Source of the DNA: Streptomyces parvus
Lineage (GTDB): Bacteria > Actinomycetota > Actinomycetes > Streptomycetales > Streptomycetaceae
DNA: 64,000 bases
Direction of reading: 5' to 3'
Assembly: GCF_032121415.1 (NCBI RefSeq)
Contig: NZ_CP135079.1
Coordinates: 1,922,001 to 1,986,000, forward strand
Below the pieces are notes generated by a model, which was not told the DNA's origin, did not search any database, and saw nothing but the letters and a program-made list of their open reading frames with translations. Within the stretch, counting starts at the first letter, position 1; the number at the start of each line of letters is the position of its first letter. The position numbers and the translations under genes were made by a program. Below are positions 30,370-40,394 of this stretch, in pieces.

Positions 30370-30589
30370 CGCCTCGTTCGCCCAACGGCGCGCACCCGCC
30401 GCACCGGGCGGAGCCGTGACACCGGAGTGTGTCCGGCGCACGGCCGGGCGACGGCGTGAGCCCGAGCGCGGGGGTCTCCCCCCGGGCTCCAGGTTTGACC
30501 CGGGCTTGAGGAAAACGGTTCGCCCGTGGAGTACGGCGTACGCGAAACTGGGTCGGCCTCTGCCTGCCGCCGATTCCGAGAGACCCCGC

Positions 30590-32323
30590 GTGCTCATAAA
30601 ACTCCTGCGGGCCCATCTGGGCCCGTACAAGAAACCCATCGTGCTGCTGGTGTTCCTCCAACTGCTCCAGACCTGCGCCACCTTGTATCTGCCCAGCCTG
30701 AACGCCGACATCATCGACAACGGTGTCGTCAGCGGTGACACCGGCTACATCCTGGAGTTCGGCGGTCTCATGATCGCCGTCAGCGTTCTGCAGGTCCTGT
30801 GCAACGTGGGGGCCGTGTACTACGGGGCCCGTACCGCCTCCGCCCTCGGGCGTGATGTGCGGGCCGCCGTCTTCGACCGGGTGCAGTCCTTCTCCGCCCG
30901 GGAGCTGGGGCGCTTCGGGGCGCCCTCGCTGATCACCCGGACCACCAACGACGTCCAGCAGGTCCAGATGCTTGTGCTGCTGTCGTTCACGCTCATGGTG
31001 TCGGCCCCGATCATGTGCGTCGGCGGGATCATCATGGCGCTCGGCCTCGACGTGCCGCTCTCCGCCGTGCTGCTGGCCGTCGTGCCGGTGCTCGGCGTCT
31101 CGGTCGGCCTCATCGTGCGGAAGATGGGACCGCTGTTCCGCACCATGCAGGAGCGGCTGGACAGCGTGAACCGGGTGCTGCGCGAGCAGATCACCGGCAA
31201 CCGGGTCATCCGGGCGTTCGTCCGGGACGGGTACGAGGAGAAGCGCTTCCGGCACGCGAACACCGAGCTGACCGATGTCTCGGTGGCGACCGGGCGGCTG
31301 ATGGCGCTGATGTTCCCGACCGTGATGACGGTGGTGAACCTGTCGTCGATCGCGGTGGTGTGGTTCGGCGCGCACCGGATCGACAGCGGCGGGATGCAGA
31401 TCGGTGCGCTGACCGCGTTCCTCGCCTATCTGATGCAGATCGTGATGGCCGTGATGATGGCCACCTTCATGTTCATGATGGTGCCGCGCGCCGAGGTGTG
31501 CGCCGAGCGCATCGAGGAGGTCCTCGGGACCCAGTCGAGTGTCGTGCCGCCCCTCGCCCCGGTCACGGAGCTGCGGCGGCACGGGCATCTGGAGGTGCGG
31601 GGCGCGGAGTTCCGGTACCCGGGTGCTGAGGAGCCGGTGCTGCGGGCCGTGGATCTGGTGGCCCGGCCGGGCGAGACCACCGCGGTCATCGGGTCGACGG
31701 GCAGTGGGAAGTCCACGCTGCTCGGGCTGGTACCCCGGCTGTTCGACGTGACGGACGGCGAGGTGCTGGTCGACGGCGAGGACGTGCGGACGCTGGATCC
31801 GGCGCTGCTGGCGAAGACGGTGTCCCTGGTGCCGCAGAAGCCGTACCTCTTCTCGGGGACGGTGGCGACGAACCTGCGGTACGGGAATCCGGACGCCACC
31901 GACGAGGAGCTGTGGCACGCGCTGGAGGTGGCGCAGGCGAAGGGGTTCGTGGAGGCGCTGGAGCACGGGCTCGACGCGCCGATCGCGCAGGGCGGCACCA
32001 ATGTGTCCGGCGGTCAGCGGCAGCGGCTCGCGATCGCGCGGACCCTGGTGCAGCGCCCGGAGATCTACCTCTTCGACGACTCGTTCTCCGCGCTGGACTA
32101 CGCGACCGACGCGGCGCTGCGGGCGGCGCTGGGCCGGGAGACGGCCGGGGCGACCGTGGTGATCGTGGCACAGCGGGTGTCCACCATCCGTGACGCGGAC
32201 CGGATCCTGGTGCTGGACGAGGGCCGGCTCGTGGGCACCGGCACCCATCACGAGCTGATGGACGGCAATGAAACGTACCGGGAGATCGTGCTCTCCCAGC
32301 TGACGGAAGCGGAGGCCGCGTAA
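30590..32323 (+). CDS. ABC exporter half-transporter, first subunit of a heterodimer
   Basis: A 577-residue protein with six membrane segments (about 15-300) and a C-terminal nucleotide-binding domain: Walker A GSTGSGKST, signature VSGGQRQR, Walker B IYLFDDSFSALD. The residue after the Walker B Asp is Asp, not the catalytic Glu, as in the degenerate-site subunit of heterodimeric exporters (TM287/288, LmrCD). GTG 30590 is assigned because the family N-terminus (LIKLLRAHLGPYKKP) begins here. The stop and the next start share one base (TAATG). Exported substrate unknown; drug or lipid export is typical. Confidence 0.9.
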   Translation: MLIKLLRAHLGPYKKPIVLLVFLQLLQTCATLYLPSLNADIIDNGVVSGDTGYILEFGGLMIAVSVLQVLCNVGAVYYGARTASALGRDVRAAVFDRVQSFSARELGRFGAPSLITRTTNDVQQVQMLVLLSFTLMVSAPIMCVGGIIMALGLDVPLSAVLLAVVPVLGVSVGLIVRKMGPLFRTMQERLDSVNRVLREQITGNRVIRAFVRDGYEEKRFRHANTELTDVSVATGRLMALMFPTVMTVVNLSSIAVVWFGAHRIDSGGMQIGALTAFLAYLMQIVMAVMMATFMFMMVPRAEVCAERIEEVLGTQSSVVPPLAPVTELRRHGHLEVRGAEFRYPGAEEPVLRAVDLVARPGETTAVIGSTGSGKSTLLGLVPRLFDVTDGEVLVDGEDVRTLDPALLAKTVSLVPQKPYLFSGTVATNLRYGNPDATDEELWHALEVAQAKGFVEALEHGLDAPIAQGGTNVSGGQRQRLAIARTLVQRPEIYLFDDSFSALDYATDAALRAALGRETAGATVVIVAQRVSTIRDADRILVLDEGRLVGTGTHHELMDGNETYREIVLSQLTEAEAA

Positions 32324-34251
32324 TGGCCGGTCCGGGCGGACGGATGATGGCCGGGGGCGCGCCCACCGACCGGTCGATGGACTTCAAGGGGTCGAGCAAG
32401 CGGCTGCTGAAGCGGTTCGGGCGGGAGAAGACCTTCCTCTGGCTGATGCTGGGCGCGGTGGCGGTGAGCGTCGCGCTGTCGGTGGCCGGGCCGAAGATCC
32501 TGGGCAGGGCGACCGACCTGGTCTTCGCCGGTGTCGTCGGGCGGGACATGGCCGAGGGCACGACGAAGGCGCAGGCGATCGAGGGGCTGCGGGAGAACGG
32601 CCGCGGGTCGATGGCCGACATGCTGTCGGGCGTGGACTTCACCCCCGGTGAGGGAATCGACTTCGGCGCGGTGGGGAACGTCCTGCTGACCGCCCTGGTG
32701 GTGTACGTCGGGGCCGGGCTGCTGATGCTGGTGGCGACCCGCCTGTCGATCCGGGTGATCAACCGGATCGTGTTCCAGCTGCGCGAGGACCTGCAGACGA
32801 AGCTGGCGCGGCTGCCGCTGTCGTACTTCGACCGGGCCAAGCGCGGTGAGGTGCTGAGCCGGGCGACGAACGACATCGACAACATCTCGCAGACGCTCCA
32901 GCAGACGATGGGCCAGCTCATCAACTCCCTGCTGACGATCGTCGGCGTGCTGGTCGTGATGTTCTGGATCTCGCCGCTGCTGGCCCTGGTCGCGCTGGTG
33001 ACGGTCCCGCTGTCGGTGGTCGTGGCCACGCGGGTCGGCAAGCGGTCGCAGCCGCAGTTCGTGCAGCAGTGGCGGGTGACGGGCACGCTCAACGCCCATG
33101 TCGAGGAGATGTACACCGGGCACACCCTGGTGAAGGTCTTCGGCCGGCAGGAGGAGTCCGCTCGGGACTTCGCCGAACAGAACGAGGCTCTGTACGAGGC
33201 GGGCTTCAAGGCCCAGTTCGCCAGCGGGCTCATGCAGCCGCTGATGTTCTTCATCTCGAACATCAACTATGTGCTGGTCGCGGTGGTCGGCGGGCTGCGG
33301 GTCGCCTCGGGGGCCCTGTCGATCGGTGACGTCCAGGCGTTCATCCAGTACTCGCGGCAGTTCTCCATGCCGCTGACCCAGGTCGCCTCGATGGCCAACC
33401 TGGTGCAGTCAGGTATCGCGTCGGCGGAGCGGGTCTTCGAGCTGCTGGACGCCGAGGAGCAGGACGCGGACCCGGAGCACGGGGAGCGCCCGGAGCGACT
33501 GGAGGGCCGGGTCTCGCTGGAGGAGGTCTCCTTCCGCTACGAGCCCGACAAGCCGCTGATCGAGGACCTGTCGCTGAGCGTGGAGCCGGGGCAGACCGTC
33601 GCGATCGTCGGTCCGACGGGGGCGGGCAAGACGACGCTGGTCAATCTGCTGATGCGGTTCTACGAGGTGACGGGCGGGCGGATCGCGCTCGACGGGGTCG
33701 ACGTGGCGAAGATGTCCCGGGACGACCTGCGGTCCTCCCTGGGGATGGTCCTCCAGGACACCTGGCTGTTCGGCGGGACGATCGCGGAGAACATCGCGTA
33801 CGGCGCTTCGCGCGAGGTCACCCGGGAGGAGATCGAGGAGGCGGCCCGGGCGGCGCACGCGGACCGGTTCATCCGGACGCTGCCCGACGGGTACGACTCG
33901 GTGATCGACGACGAGGGGACCGGGGTCAGCGCGGGCGAGAAGCAGCTGATCACCATCGCGCGGGCGTTCCTGTCCGACCCGGTGATCCTCGTCCTCGACG
34001 AGGCGACCAGTTCGGTGGACACCCGGACCGAGGTGCTGATCCAGAAGGCGATGGCACGCCTGGCCCACGGGCGTACGTCGTTCGTGATCGCCCACCGGCT
34101 CTCCACGATCCGGGACGCGGACGTGATCCTGGTGATGGAGAACGGATCCATCGTCGAACAGGGCACGCACGAGGAGCTGTTGGCGGCCGGTGGGGCCTAT
34201 GCCCGGCTCTACGCCGCCCAGTTCGCCCAGTCGCTGGCCGAGGTGGACTGA
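32323..34251 (+). CDS. ABC exporter half-transporter, second subunit of a heterodimer
   Basis: A 642-residue partner of the preceding gene, with a 30-residue Gly/Met-rich N-terminal tail, six membrane segments, an extracytoplasmic insertion near 65-115, and a nucleotide-binding domain. Walker A GPTGAGKTT and Walker B VILVLDEATSSVD (with catalytic Glu) are canonical, while the signature is VSAGEKQ instead of LSGGQ. Together the two subunits form one canonical ATP site and one degenerate site. Translation is coupled to the first subunit. The gene ends 15 bp from the convergent sigma factor gene, with no obvious hairpin between. Confidence 0.9.
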   Translation: MAGPGGRMMAGGAPTDRSMDFKGSSKRLLKRFGREKTFLWLMLGAVAVSVALSVAGPKILGRATDLVFAGVVGRDMAEGTTKAQAIEGLRENGRGSMADMLSGVDFTPGEGIDFGAVGNVLLTALVVYVGAGLLMLVATRLSIRVINRIVFQLREDLQTKLARLPLSYFDRAKRGEVLSRATNDIDNISQTLQQTMGQLINSLLTIVGVLVVMFWISPLLALVALVTVPLSVVVATRVGKRSQPQFVQQWRVTGTLNAHVEEMYTGHTLVKVFGRQEESARDFAEQNEALYEAGFKAQFASGLMQPLMFFISNINYVLVAVVGGLRVASGALSIGDVQAFIQYSRQFSMPLTQVASMANLVQSGIASAERVFELLDAEEQDADPEHGERPERLEGRVSLEEVSFRYEPDKPLIEDLSLSVEPGQTVAIVGPTGAGKTTLVNLLMRFYEVTGGRIALDGVDVAKMSRDDLRSSLGMVLQDTWLFGGTIAENIAYGASREVTREEIEEAARAAHADRFIRTLPDGYDSVIDDEGTGVSAGEKQLITIARAFLSDPVILVLDEATSSVDTRTEVLIQKAMARLAHGRTSFVIAHRLSTIRDADVILVMENGSIVEQGTHEELLAAGGAYARLYAAQFAQSLAEVD

Positions 34252-34266
34252 CGCCCCTCGCTCGGA

Positions 34267-35358
34267 TCAGTCGAGGTAGCCGCGGAGTTGGTCGGCGAAG
34301 GCGTGGTCCCGCAGCCTGCTGAGGGTCTTGGACTCGATCTGGCGGATACGTTCGCGTGTCACGCCGAAGATCCGTCCTATCTCCTCCAGGGTGCGGGGCC
34401 GCCCGTCGTCCAGGCCGTAGCGCAGTTGGACGACCTTGCGTTCGCGCTCGCCGAGGGTGGAGAGCACCGCCTCCAGGTGCTGGCGCAGCAGCAGGAAGGC
34501 GGCGGACTCGACGGGTGAGGCCGCGTCGCCGTCCTCGATGAGGTCGCCGAAGGAGACGTCGTCCTCCTCGCCGACGGGGGCGTGCAGGGAGACCGGTTCC
34601 TGGGCCAGGCGGAGGACTTCGGTGACCCGCTCGGGCGTCAGGTCCAGCTCGACGGCGATGTCCTCGGCGGTCGGCTCGACACCGCGCTCCTGGAGGAGGC
34701 GGCGCTGGACGCGGACCACGCGGTTGATCAGCTCCACGACGTGGACGGGAACGCGGATGGTGCGGGCCTGGTCGGCCAGGGCGCGGGACATGGCCTGGCG
34801 GATCCACCAGGTGGCGTAGGTGGAGAACTTGTAGCCCCGGGCGTAGTCGAACTTCTCCACCGCCCGGATCAGGCCGAGGTTCCCCTCCTGGACGAGGTCG
34901 AGCATGGTCAGCCCGCGGCCCACGTACCGCTTGGCGACGGAGACGACGAGGCGGAGGTTGGCCTCGATCAGGCGGCGTTTGGCGGTGCGGCCCATCACCA
35001 CCAGCCGGTCCAGGTCCCCGGCGAGGCGGGAGTCGAGGTCCGGGGTGCCCGCGAGGCGTTCCTCGGCGAAGAGTCCGGCCTCGACGCGACGGGCGAGCTC
35101 GACCTCCTCGGCGGCGGTGAGCAGCGGGATGCGGCCGATCTCGCGCAGATACTGGCGGAACAGGTCGGAGGTGGGGCCGCCGGAGTCCGCCCGGTTCCTG
35201 GGCTCCGGCGGTTCGGGGAGGTGCGTCGCTTCCACCATGACTGCCTCGGGTGCGGGTCCGGGCGGGCCGGCTGCGGTCTCCGGGTGGTGCAGGGCCCTGT
35301 TCTGCGCGGGGATGGCCGCCATGGGCGCGGTCGTGGTCGTCACGGTCCGGGTCTGCAC
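34267..35358 (-). CDS. hrdA: Principal-type RNA polymerase sigma factor (HrdA-like)
   Basis: A 363-residue sigma-70 group 1/2 factor. Region 1.2 is [16 protein letters not shown] (about 65-80), and regions 2.1-2.4 include [18 protein letters not shown] and [10 protein letters not shown]. Regions 3 ([13 protein letters not shown]) and 4.2 ([19 protein letters not shown]) follow. It lacks the long acidic N-terminus of HrdB. S. coelicolor has four such factors; the neighbourhood (ABC exporter pair, dnaG) fits hrdA as I remember it, while HrdC or HrdD cannot be excluded from sequence alone. It reads ATG 35358, with an AT-richer upstream region. Alternative principal-like factors are dispensable and stress- or development-related. 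Confidence 0.85.
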   Translation of the reverse strand: MQTRTVTTTTAPMAAIPAQNRALHHPETAAGPPGPAPEAVMVEATHLPEPPEPRNRADSGGPTSDLFRQYLREIGRIPLLTAAEEVELARRVEAGLFAEERLAGTPDLDSRLAGDLDRLVVMGRTAKRRLIEANLRLVVSVAKRYVGRGLTMLDLVQEGNLGLIRAVEKFDYARGYKFSTYATWWIRQAMSRALADQARTIRVPVHVVELINRVVRVQRRLLQERGVEPTAEDIAVELDLTPERVTEVLRLAQEPVSLHAPVGEEDDVSFGDLIEDGDAASPVESAAFLLLRQHLEAVLSTLGERERKVVQLRYGLDDGRPRTLEEIGRIFGVTRERIRQIESKTLSRLRDHAFADQLRGYLD

Positions 35359-35460
35359 GGGGGCGACCTCCAGGTGATCGCTGCCGGTTGACAGGGGCGG
35401 AGGCCTCTCCGGACCCGGGTGTTCCCCTGCGGACCGGCGTGCTCCGATGACTCAGACATT

Positions 35461-35473
35461 CCCCAGTGTGGGG
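35461..35473. promoter_or_regulatory. Short palindrome in the hrdA upstream region
   Basis: CCCCA-GTG-TGGGG, 103 bp upstream of the sigma factor start, within the 208-bp gap to dnaG. It may be a regulator site or mark the hrdA promoter; on the minus strand it is followed by AATGTC. I could not match a known sigma consensus. Confidence 0.35.
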
Positions 35474-35566
35474 TACGACACACGGCTGTCACGAGGGGCG
35501 TGCGGGGACTTTCTGATTCCGGTCCGTCACCGGGCGGTTACCGGCCCGGCGGGTCGGTGGGAGGGC

Positions 35567-37492
35567 TCAGAGCGCGGCGGCGCCGTGGGCGCGCAGGGTC
35601 TGGGCGTACTGCTGGAGGACCCAGACCTCGTTCTGCGCGGCGGCCAGGTCCTGGGGGGCGACGTGGTTGCCGAGGCGGGCGAGGCTGCTCTGTACGTCGG
35701 CGATGCGGCGGTCGACGGCGCGCAGCCGCACGTGGACGAGGTGCATGCCGGCGTAGGTCTCGTCGATCGTACGGCCGTGGAAGACCTCGACGGCCAGCTC
35801 GGTGACGAGGTTGCGGACGGTGTTGTCGGGGGCGGCGTCCAGGACCGCGCCCAGATACGCCCGGTCGTCGGCGATGCCCTGCTCGGCGCCGCCCGCCTCC
35901 TCGATGCAGCGGCGCACGGCGGCGTAGGGCGGGGCGGTGAACTCGTCCACCCCGTACGCGTCGAAGGCCGGGGAGACGAGGGCGGGCTTCTGGAGGGCGA
36001 GCTTGAGCAGTTCGCGCTCGGTGCGGTGGGCGGGGCTGCGGAGGTTGAGCGCGGGGCCGGAGAAGGCGGGGGCGGGCGCGGTCTGCCGCGGGGCGCCGCC
36101 GCGCGGGCCCCGGCCCTGGGGTCCGCCCCGGCCGCCTCGGTCCCCGTGGTCGCCGCCCTTGTCGCGGGCCCAGCGGGCGAGCTGGGCGACGCGGTGGACG
36201 ACGAACTCCTGGTCGAGGATGCCGACGAGGCCGGCGAGCTGGACGGCGACCTCGCGCTGCACGCTGCTCGTCTTGATCTTGGCGACGACGGCGGCGGCCT
36301 CGTCGAGGGCGGCGGCGCGACCGGCCGGGGTCTCCAGGTCGTAGCGGCCGACGATCTGGCGCAGCGCGAACTCGAAGAGCGGGGTGCGCGGCTCGACCAG
36401 GTCGCGCACCGCGTCGTCGCCCTTGACGAGCCGCAGGTCGCAGGGGTCCATGCCGTCCGGGGCGATGGCGATGTAGGTCTCGGCGGCGAACTTCTGGTCG
36501 TCCTCGAAGGCGCGCAGGGCGGCCTTCTGACCGGCCGAGTCGCCGTCGAAGGTGAAGATCACGCGGGCGCTGCCGTTGTCCATGAGGAGGCGGCGCAGGA
36601 TCTTGATGTGGTCGTTGCCGAAGGCGGTGCCGCAGGTGGCGATGGCGGTGGTGACCCCGGCGAGGTGGCAGGCCATGACGTCGGTGTAGCCCTCGACGAC
36701 GACGGCGCGGCTGGCCTTGGCGATGTCCTTCTTGGCCAGGTCGATGCCGTACAGCACCTGGGACTTCTTGTAGACCGGGGTCTCGGGGGTGTTCAGGTAC
36801 TTCGGGCCGTTGTCGTCGTCGCGGAGCTTGCGGGCGCCGAAGCCGACGATGTCGCCCGCCGTGTCGCTGATCGGCCACATGAGCCGGCCGCGGAAGCGGT
36901 CGATGGGGCCGCGCCGGCCGTCCTGGGAGAGGCCGGAGGTGATCAGCTCCTTGTCGCTGAAGCCCTTGCCGCGGAGATAGCGGGTGAGGTGGTCCCAGCC
37001 GGCCGGGCTGTAGCCGACCCGGAAGTGGGCGGCGGCCTCCTGGTCGAAGCCGCGCTCGGCGAGGAACGTGCGGCCGATCTCGGCCTCGGGGCTCTCCAGT
37101 GCGCGGACGTAGAACTCGGCGGCGGCCTGGTGGGCCTCGATCAGCCGGATGCGTTCGCCGCGCTGGTGGGAGGGGTTGTAGCCGCCTTCCTCGTACCGCA
37201 GGGTGATGCCCGCCTTGGCGGCGAGGCGTTCGACCGTCTCCGAGAAGGAGAGGTGGTCGATCTTCATCACGAAGGCGATCGTGTCGCCGCCCTCCTGGCA
37301 GCCGAAGCAGTGGAACAGGCCCTTGCCGGGGCTGACCTGGAAGGAGGGGGACTTCTCGTCGTGGAAGGGGCAGAGGCCCTTGAGATTCCCGCCGCCCGCG
37401 TTGCGCAGCTGGAGGTACTCGGACACGACGGCGTCGATCGGGACCGCGTCCCGTACCGCCTTCACGTCGTCGTCATTGATCCTGCCTGCCAC
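35567..37492 (-). CDS. dnaG: DNA primase
   Basis: A 641-residue primase that makes RNA primers at the replication fork. It has the N-terminal zinc-ribbon (CPFH and CFGC, about 41-66), the RNA polymerase core with WPISDTAGDIVGFGARKL, Toprim motifs VVVEGYTDV and FDGDSAGQKA, and a C-terminal helicase-binding domain. Between them lies a Gly/Arg/Pro-rich linker (about 445-480, DRGGRGGPQGRGPRG) characteristic of actinobacterial primases. The start at ATG 37492 matches the family N-terminus. It follows the flavoprotein gene by 93 bp on the same strand. Confidence 0.97.
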   Translation of the reverse strand: MAGRINDDDVKAVRDAVPIDAVVSEYLQLRNAGGGNLKGLCPFHDEKSPSFQVSPGKGLFHCFGCQEGGDTIAFVMKIDHLSFSETVERLAAKAGITLRYEEGGYNPSHQRGERIRLIEAHQAAAEFYVRALESPEAEIGRTFLAERGFDQEAAAHFRVGYSPAGWDHLTRYLRGKGFSDKELITSGLSQDGRRGPIDRFRGRLMWPISDTAGDIVGFGARKLRDDDNGPKYLNTPETPVYKKSQVLYGIDLAKKDIAKASRAVVVEGYTDVMACHLAGVTTAIATCGTAFGNDHIKILRRLLMDNGSARVIFTFDGDSAGQKAALRAFEDDQKFAAETYIAIAPDGMDPCDLRLVKGDDAVRDLVEPRTPLFEFALRQIVGRYDLETPAGRAAALDEAAAVVAKIKTSSVQREVAVQLAGLVGILDQEFVVHRVAQLARWARDKGGDHGDRGGRGGPQGRGPRGGAPRQTAPAPAFSGPALNLRSPAHRTERELLKLALQKPALVSPAFDAYGVDEFTAPPYAAVRRCIEEAGGAEQGIADDRAYLGAVLDAAPDNTVRNLVTELAVEVFHGRTIDETYAGMHLVHVRLRAVDRRIADVQSSLARLGNHVAPQDLAAAQNEVWVLQQYAQTLRAHGAAAL

Positions 37493-37585
37493 GCGTGAAG
37501 TCTACGGGTGGGCTCGGACAGCCCGGGTCCCGGCGGGCGGGCGGCCGGGGCGCGGGCGGCGTGGACCACGCCCCGGCCGTGCGTC

Positions 37586-38845
37586 TCAGAGCAGGGAGTC
37601 CAGCGGGACCGACGGGTCGGCGAGGGCCTCCGGGTCGTGCTGCTGACGGGCCCGGATCAGCTCCTGGACCGTCTCGGTGACATCCCACACGTTGACGTTC
37701 ATCCCGGCGAGGACGCGGCGGTCCTTCAGCCAGAACGCGATGAACTCCCGCTTCCCGGCGTCGCCCCGGATGATCACCTCGTCGTAGGAGCCGGGCGGGG
37801 CCCAGCCGGAGTATTCGAGGCCCAGGTCGTACTGGTCGGAGAAGAAGTACGGGATCCGGTCGTACGTCACGTCCTGGCCGAGCATGGCGCGGGCGGCGGC
37901 CGGTCCGCCGTTCAGGGCGTTGGCCCAGTGCTCGACGCGCAGCCGGGTGCCGAGCAGCGGGTGGGCGGCCGCGGCGACGTCCCCGGCGGCGTAGATGTGC
38001 GGGTCGGAGGTGCGCAGCGAGGCGTCCACCGCGATGCCGCCGCCGTGGGCCCGGTCGGCCAGCTCCAGGCCCGCGGCCTCGGCGAGGGCGGATCGCGGGG
38101 CGGCGCCGATCGCGGCGAGCACGTCGTGGGCGGGGTGCTCCTCGCCGTCGTCGGTGCGGGCGGCGAGCACCATGCCGTCCTGGCCGGTGATCTCGGTGAG
38201 GCGGGCGCCGAAGTGGAAGCGGACGCCGTGCGAGCTGTGCAGCTCGGTGAAGATCTGGCCCAGCTCGGGGCCGATGACCTGGTGCAGCGGGGTGGGCTCG
38301 GGCTCGACGACGGTCACCTCGGCGCCGTAGCCCCGGGCGGCGGCGGCGACCTCCAGGCCGATCCAGCCGGCTCCGGCGATGACCAGGTGGCCGTTGTCGC
38401 GGCCGAGGGCGGCGAGCACGTTGCGCAGCCGGTCGGCGTGGGCGAGGCGGCGCAGGTGGTGGACGCCGGCCAGGTCGGTGCCGGGGATGTCGAGGCGGCG
38501 CGGTTCGGAGCCGGTGGCCAGCAGCAGCTTGTCGTAGTGGATGACGGTGTTGTCGCCGAGCTGCACGGTCCGGGCGTACCGGTCGAGCGCGGTGACCGGC
38601 TGGCCGAGGTGCAGCTCGATGTCGGCGCCCGCGTACCAGGGGCGTTCGTGGGTGAAGACGCTGTCCCGGTCGGCCTTGCCCTCCAGGTATCCCTTGGAGA
38701 GCGGCGGGCGTTCGTAGGGGTGGTCGCGCTCGTCGCCGATGAGGATCACCCGGCCGGTGAACCCTTCGGCCCGCAGTGTTTCGGCGGCCTTCGCCCCTGC
38801 GAGTCCTGCTCCGACGATGACGAACGTCTGGTGTGCGTCGACCAC
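37586..38845 (-). CDS. FAD-dependent ferredoxin reductase-type oxidoreductase
   Basis: A 419-residue flavoprotein with FAD motif VIVGAGLAGAKAAETLR (about 10-26), the YERPPLSKGYL loop, ATGSEPRR, an NAD-binding GAGWIGLEVAA (about 155), the second FAD motif IYAAGDVA, and a C-terminal reductase domain (EHWANALNGG, WAPPGSYDE). This is the rhodocoxin/putidaredoxin-reductase class that passes electrons from NAD(P)H to a ferredoxin, often for cytochrome P450. No ferredoxin or P450 gene is adjacent. The GTG 38845 start follows GGAGG with six bases of spacing. Partner unknown. Confidence 0.88.
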   Translation of the reverse strand: MVDAHQTFVIVGAGLAGAKAAETLRAEGFTGRVILIGDERDHPYERPPLSKGYLEGKADRDSVFTHERPWYAGADIELHLGQPVTALDRYARTVQLGDNTVIHYDKLLLATGSEPRRLDIPGTDLAGVHHLRRLAHADRLRNVLAALGRDNGHLVIAGAGWIGLEVAAAARGYGAEVTVVEPEPTPLHQVIGPELGQIFTELHSSHGVRFHFGARLTEITGQDGMVLAARTDDGEEHPAHDVLAAIGAAPRSALAEAAGLELADRAHGGGIAVDASLRTSDPHIYAAGDVAAAAHPLLGTRLRVEHWANALNGGPAAARAMLGQDVTYDRIPYFFSDQYDLGLEYSGWAPPGSYDEVIIRGDAGKREFIAFWLKDRRVLAGMNVNVWDVTETVQELIRARQQHDPEALADPSVPLDSLL

Positions 38846-38983
38846 TTGATGCCTCCTCAGTGCTGTGCTGCGCGGCGCCCCCACAGCTGCGAGCGTCCCG
38901 CACGCAGCGTGATGGCGAAAGAGGGTGTGCCCCGGACAGGTCACACCCAGTGGTCAGAAGTCCGGCCCCTTCCAGTCTGCCGG

Positions 38984-40342
38984 TCAGCCGCGACGGGCGG
39001 TGAGCGCGGCGTGCAGGGATCGTGCGGAGGCGTCGGTGAGGGCGGCGATCTGGTCGATCAGGACCCGCTTGCGGGCGTGGTCGTCGGGGGCCTGGTCGAA
39101 CAGGGCGCGGAAGTGCGGCTCCAGGCCCTCGGGGGCGCGGGCGGTGAGGGCGGCGGCCAGCTCGGCGATGACGACGCGCTGGTCGGCGCGGAGGGTCTCC
39201 TGCTCGGCGCGCTGCATCACGTAACGGTCGGCGACCGCCTTGAGGACGGCGCACTCGTGGCGGACGGTGCGCGGAACGACCAGCTCCGCGCCGTACCGGC
39301 CGAGGCGGCCGGGGCCGTACACCGCGCGGGTGGCGGTCTCGGCCTCGGTGCAGAAACGGCCGATCAGCTGGCTGGTGGCGTCCTTCAGCCGGGCCTGGGC
39401 CACGGCGGAGCCGTCGTAGCCGTGCGGCCACCATTCCTGGTCGATCAGCCGGTCCAGGGCCTCGGCCAGCTCCTGCGGGTCGGTGTCGGCGGGGACGTAG
39501 CGGCCGATGGCGACCGCCCAGATCTCCTCGCGCTCCGGCTCGGCGTAGAGGCAGTTGGGGTCGATGTGCCCGGCATGCAGCCCGTCCTCGAAGTCGTGCA
39601 CGCTGTACGCGACGTCGTCGGACCAGTCCATGACCTGGGCCTCGAAGCAGGTGCGCTCCTCGGGGGCGCCCTCGCGGGCCCAGGCGAAGACCGGGAGGTC
39701 GTCGGCGTACACCCCGAACTTCACCGAGTGCGGGTCGGTGGGGTGCGCGCCGCGCGGCCACGGGTACTTGGTGGCAGCGTCCAGGGCGGCCCGGGTGAGG
39801 TTGAGGCCGACGCTGACCAGCTTGCCGGTGCGCGGGTCGTGGACGAAGCGCTTGGGCTCCAGGCGGGTCAGCAGGCGCAGCGACTGGGCGTTGCCCTCGA
39901 AGCCGCCGCAGTCGGAGGCGAAGTCGTTGAGCGCCTGCTCGCCGTTGTGGCCGAACGGCGGGTGGCCCATGTCGTGCGAGAGGCAGGCCGTCTCCACCAG
40001 GTCGGGGTCGCAGCCGAGGACCGCGCCGAGCTCGCGGCCGACCTGGGCGCACTCCAGGGAGTGGGTGAGCCGGGTGCGGGGGCTGGCGTCCCACTGGTGG
40101 GAGCGGGTGCCGGGGGTGACCACCTGGGTCTTCCCGGCGAGCCGGCGCAGGGCGGCGGAGTGCAGGACCCGGGCGCGGTCGCGCTGGAAGGCCGTGCGGC
40201 CGGGCCGCTTGTCCTCCTCGGTGTCGAAGCGCTGGGTGTCGGCGGGGCCGTAGGGGCTCGCCCCCGTAGCGCTCTGTGCGCTCCGTGCGCCGTGCGTGCC
40301 GTGTGCCGGTTCTGCCCCGTGTGCGCCCTGTGTGCCGTCCAT
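38984..40342 (-). CDS. dgt: Deoxyguanosinetriphosphate triphosphohydrolase
   Basis: A 452-residue HD-domain dNTPase with [18 protein letters not shown], the HD motif [15 protein letters not shown], and [16 protein letters not shown]. It hydrolyses dGTP or other dNTPs to nucleoside and triphosphate. The N-terminal 30 residues are a low-complexity His/Gly/Ala/Ser tract encoded by irregular repeats (gtgcg/gcgct), so the exact start (ATG 40342) is less certain; an ATG ten codons upstream is in frame. dgt and dnaG commonly sit close together in actinobacteria, as here. Confidence 0.9.
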   Translation of the reverse strand: MDGTQGAHGAEPAHGTHGARSAQSATGASPYGPADTQRFDTEEDKRPGRTAFQRDRARVLHSAALRRLAGKTQVVTPGTRSHQWDASPRTRLTHSLECAQVGRELGAVLGCDPDLVETACLSHDMGHPPFGHNGEQALNDFASDCGGFEGNAQSLRLLTRLEPKRFVHDPRTGKLVSVGLNLTRAALDAATKYPWPRGAHPTDPHSVKFGVYADDLPVFAWAREGAPEERTCFEAQVMDWSDDVAYSVHDFEDGLHAGHIDPNCLYAEPEREEIWAVAIGRYVPADTDPQELAEALDRLIDQEWWPHGYDGSAVAQARLKDATSQLIGRFCTEAETATRAVYGPGRLGRYGAELVVPRTVRHECAVLKAVADRYVMQRAEQETLRADQRVVIAELAAALTARAPEGLEPHFRALFDQAPDDHARKRVLIDQIAALTDASARSLHAALTARRG

Positions 40343-40394
40343 GGTCCCGACAGTAGCGACCGGGGCGGGCAACGGGCGTGAGCGGGCCGGGATG

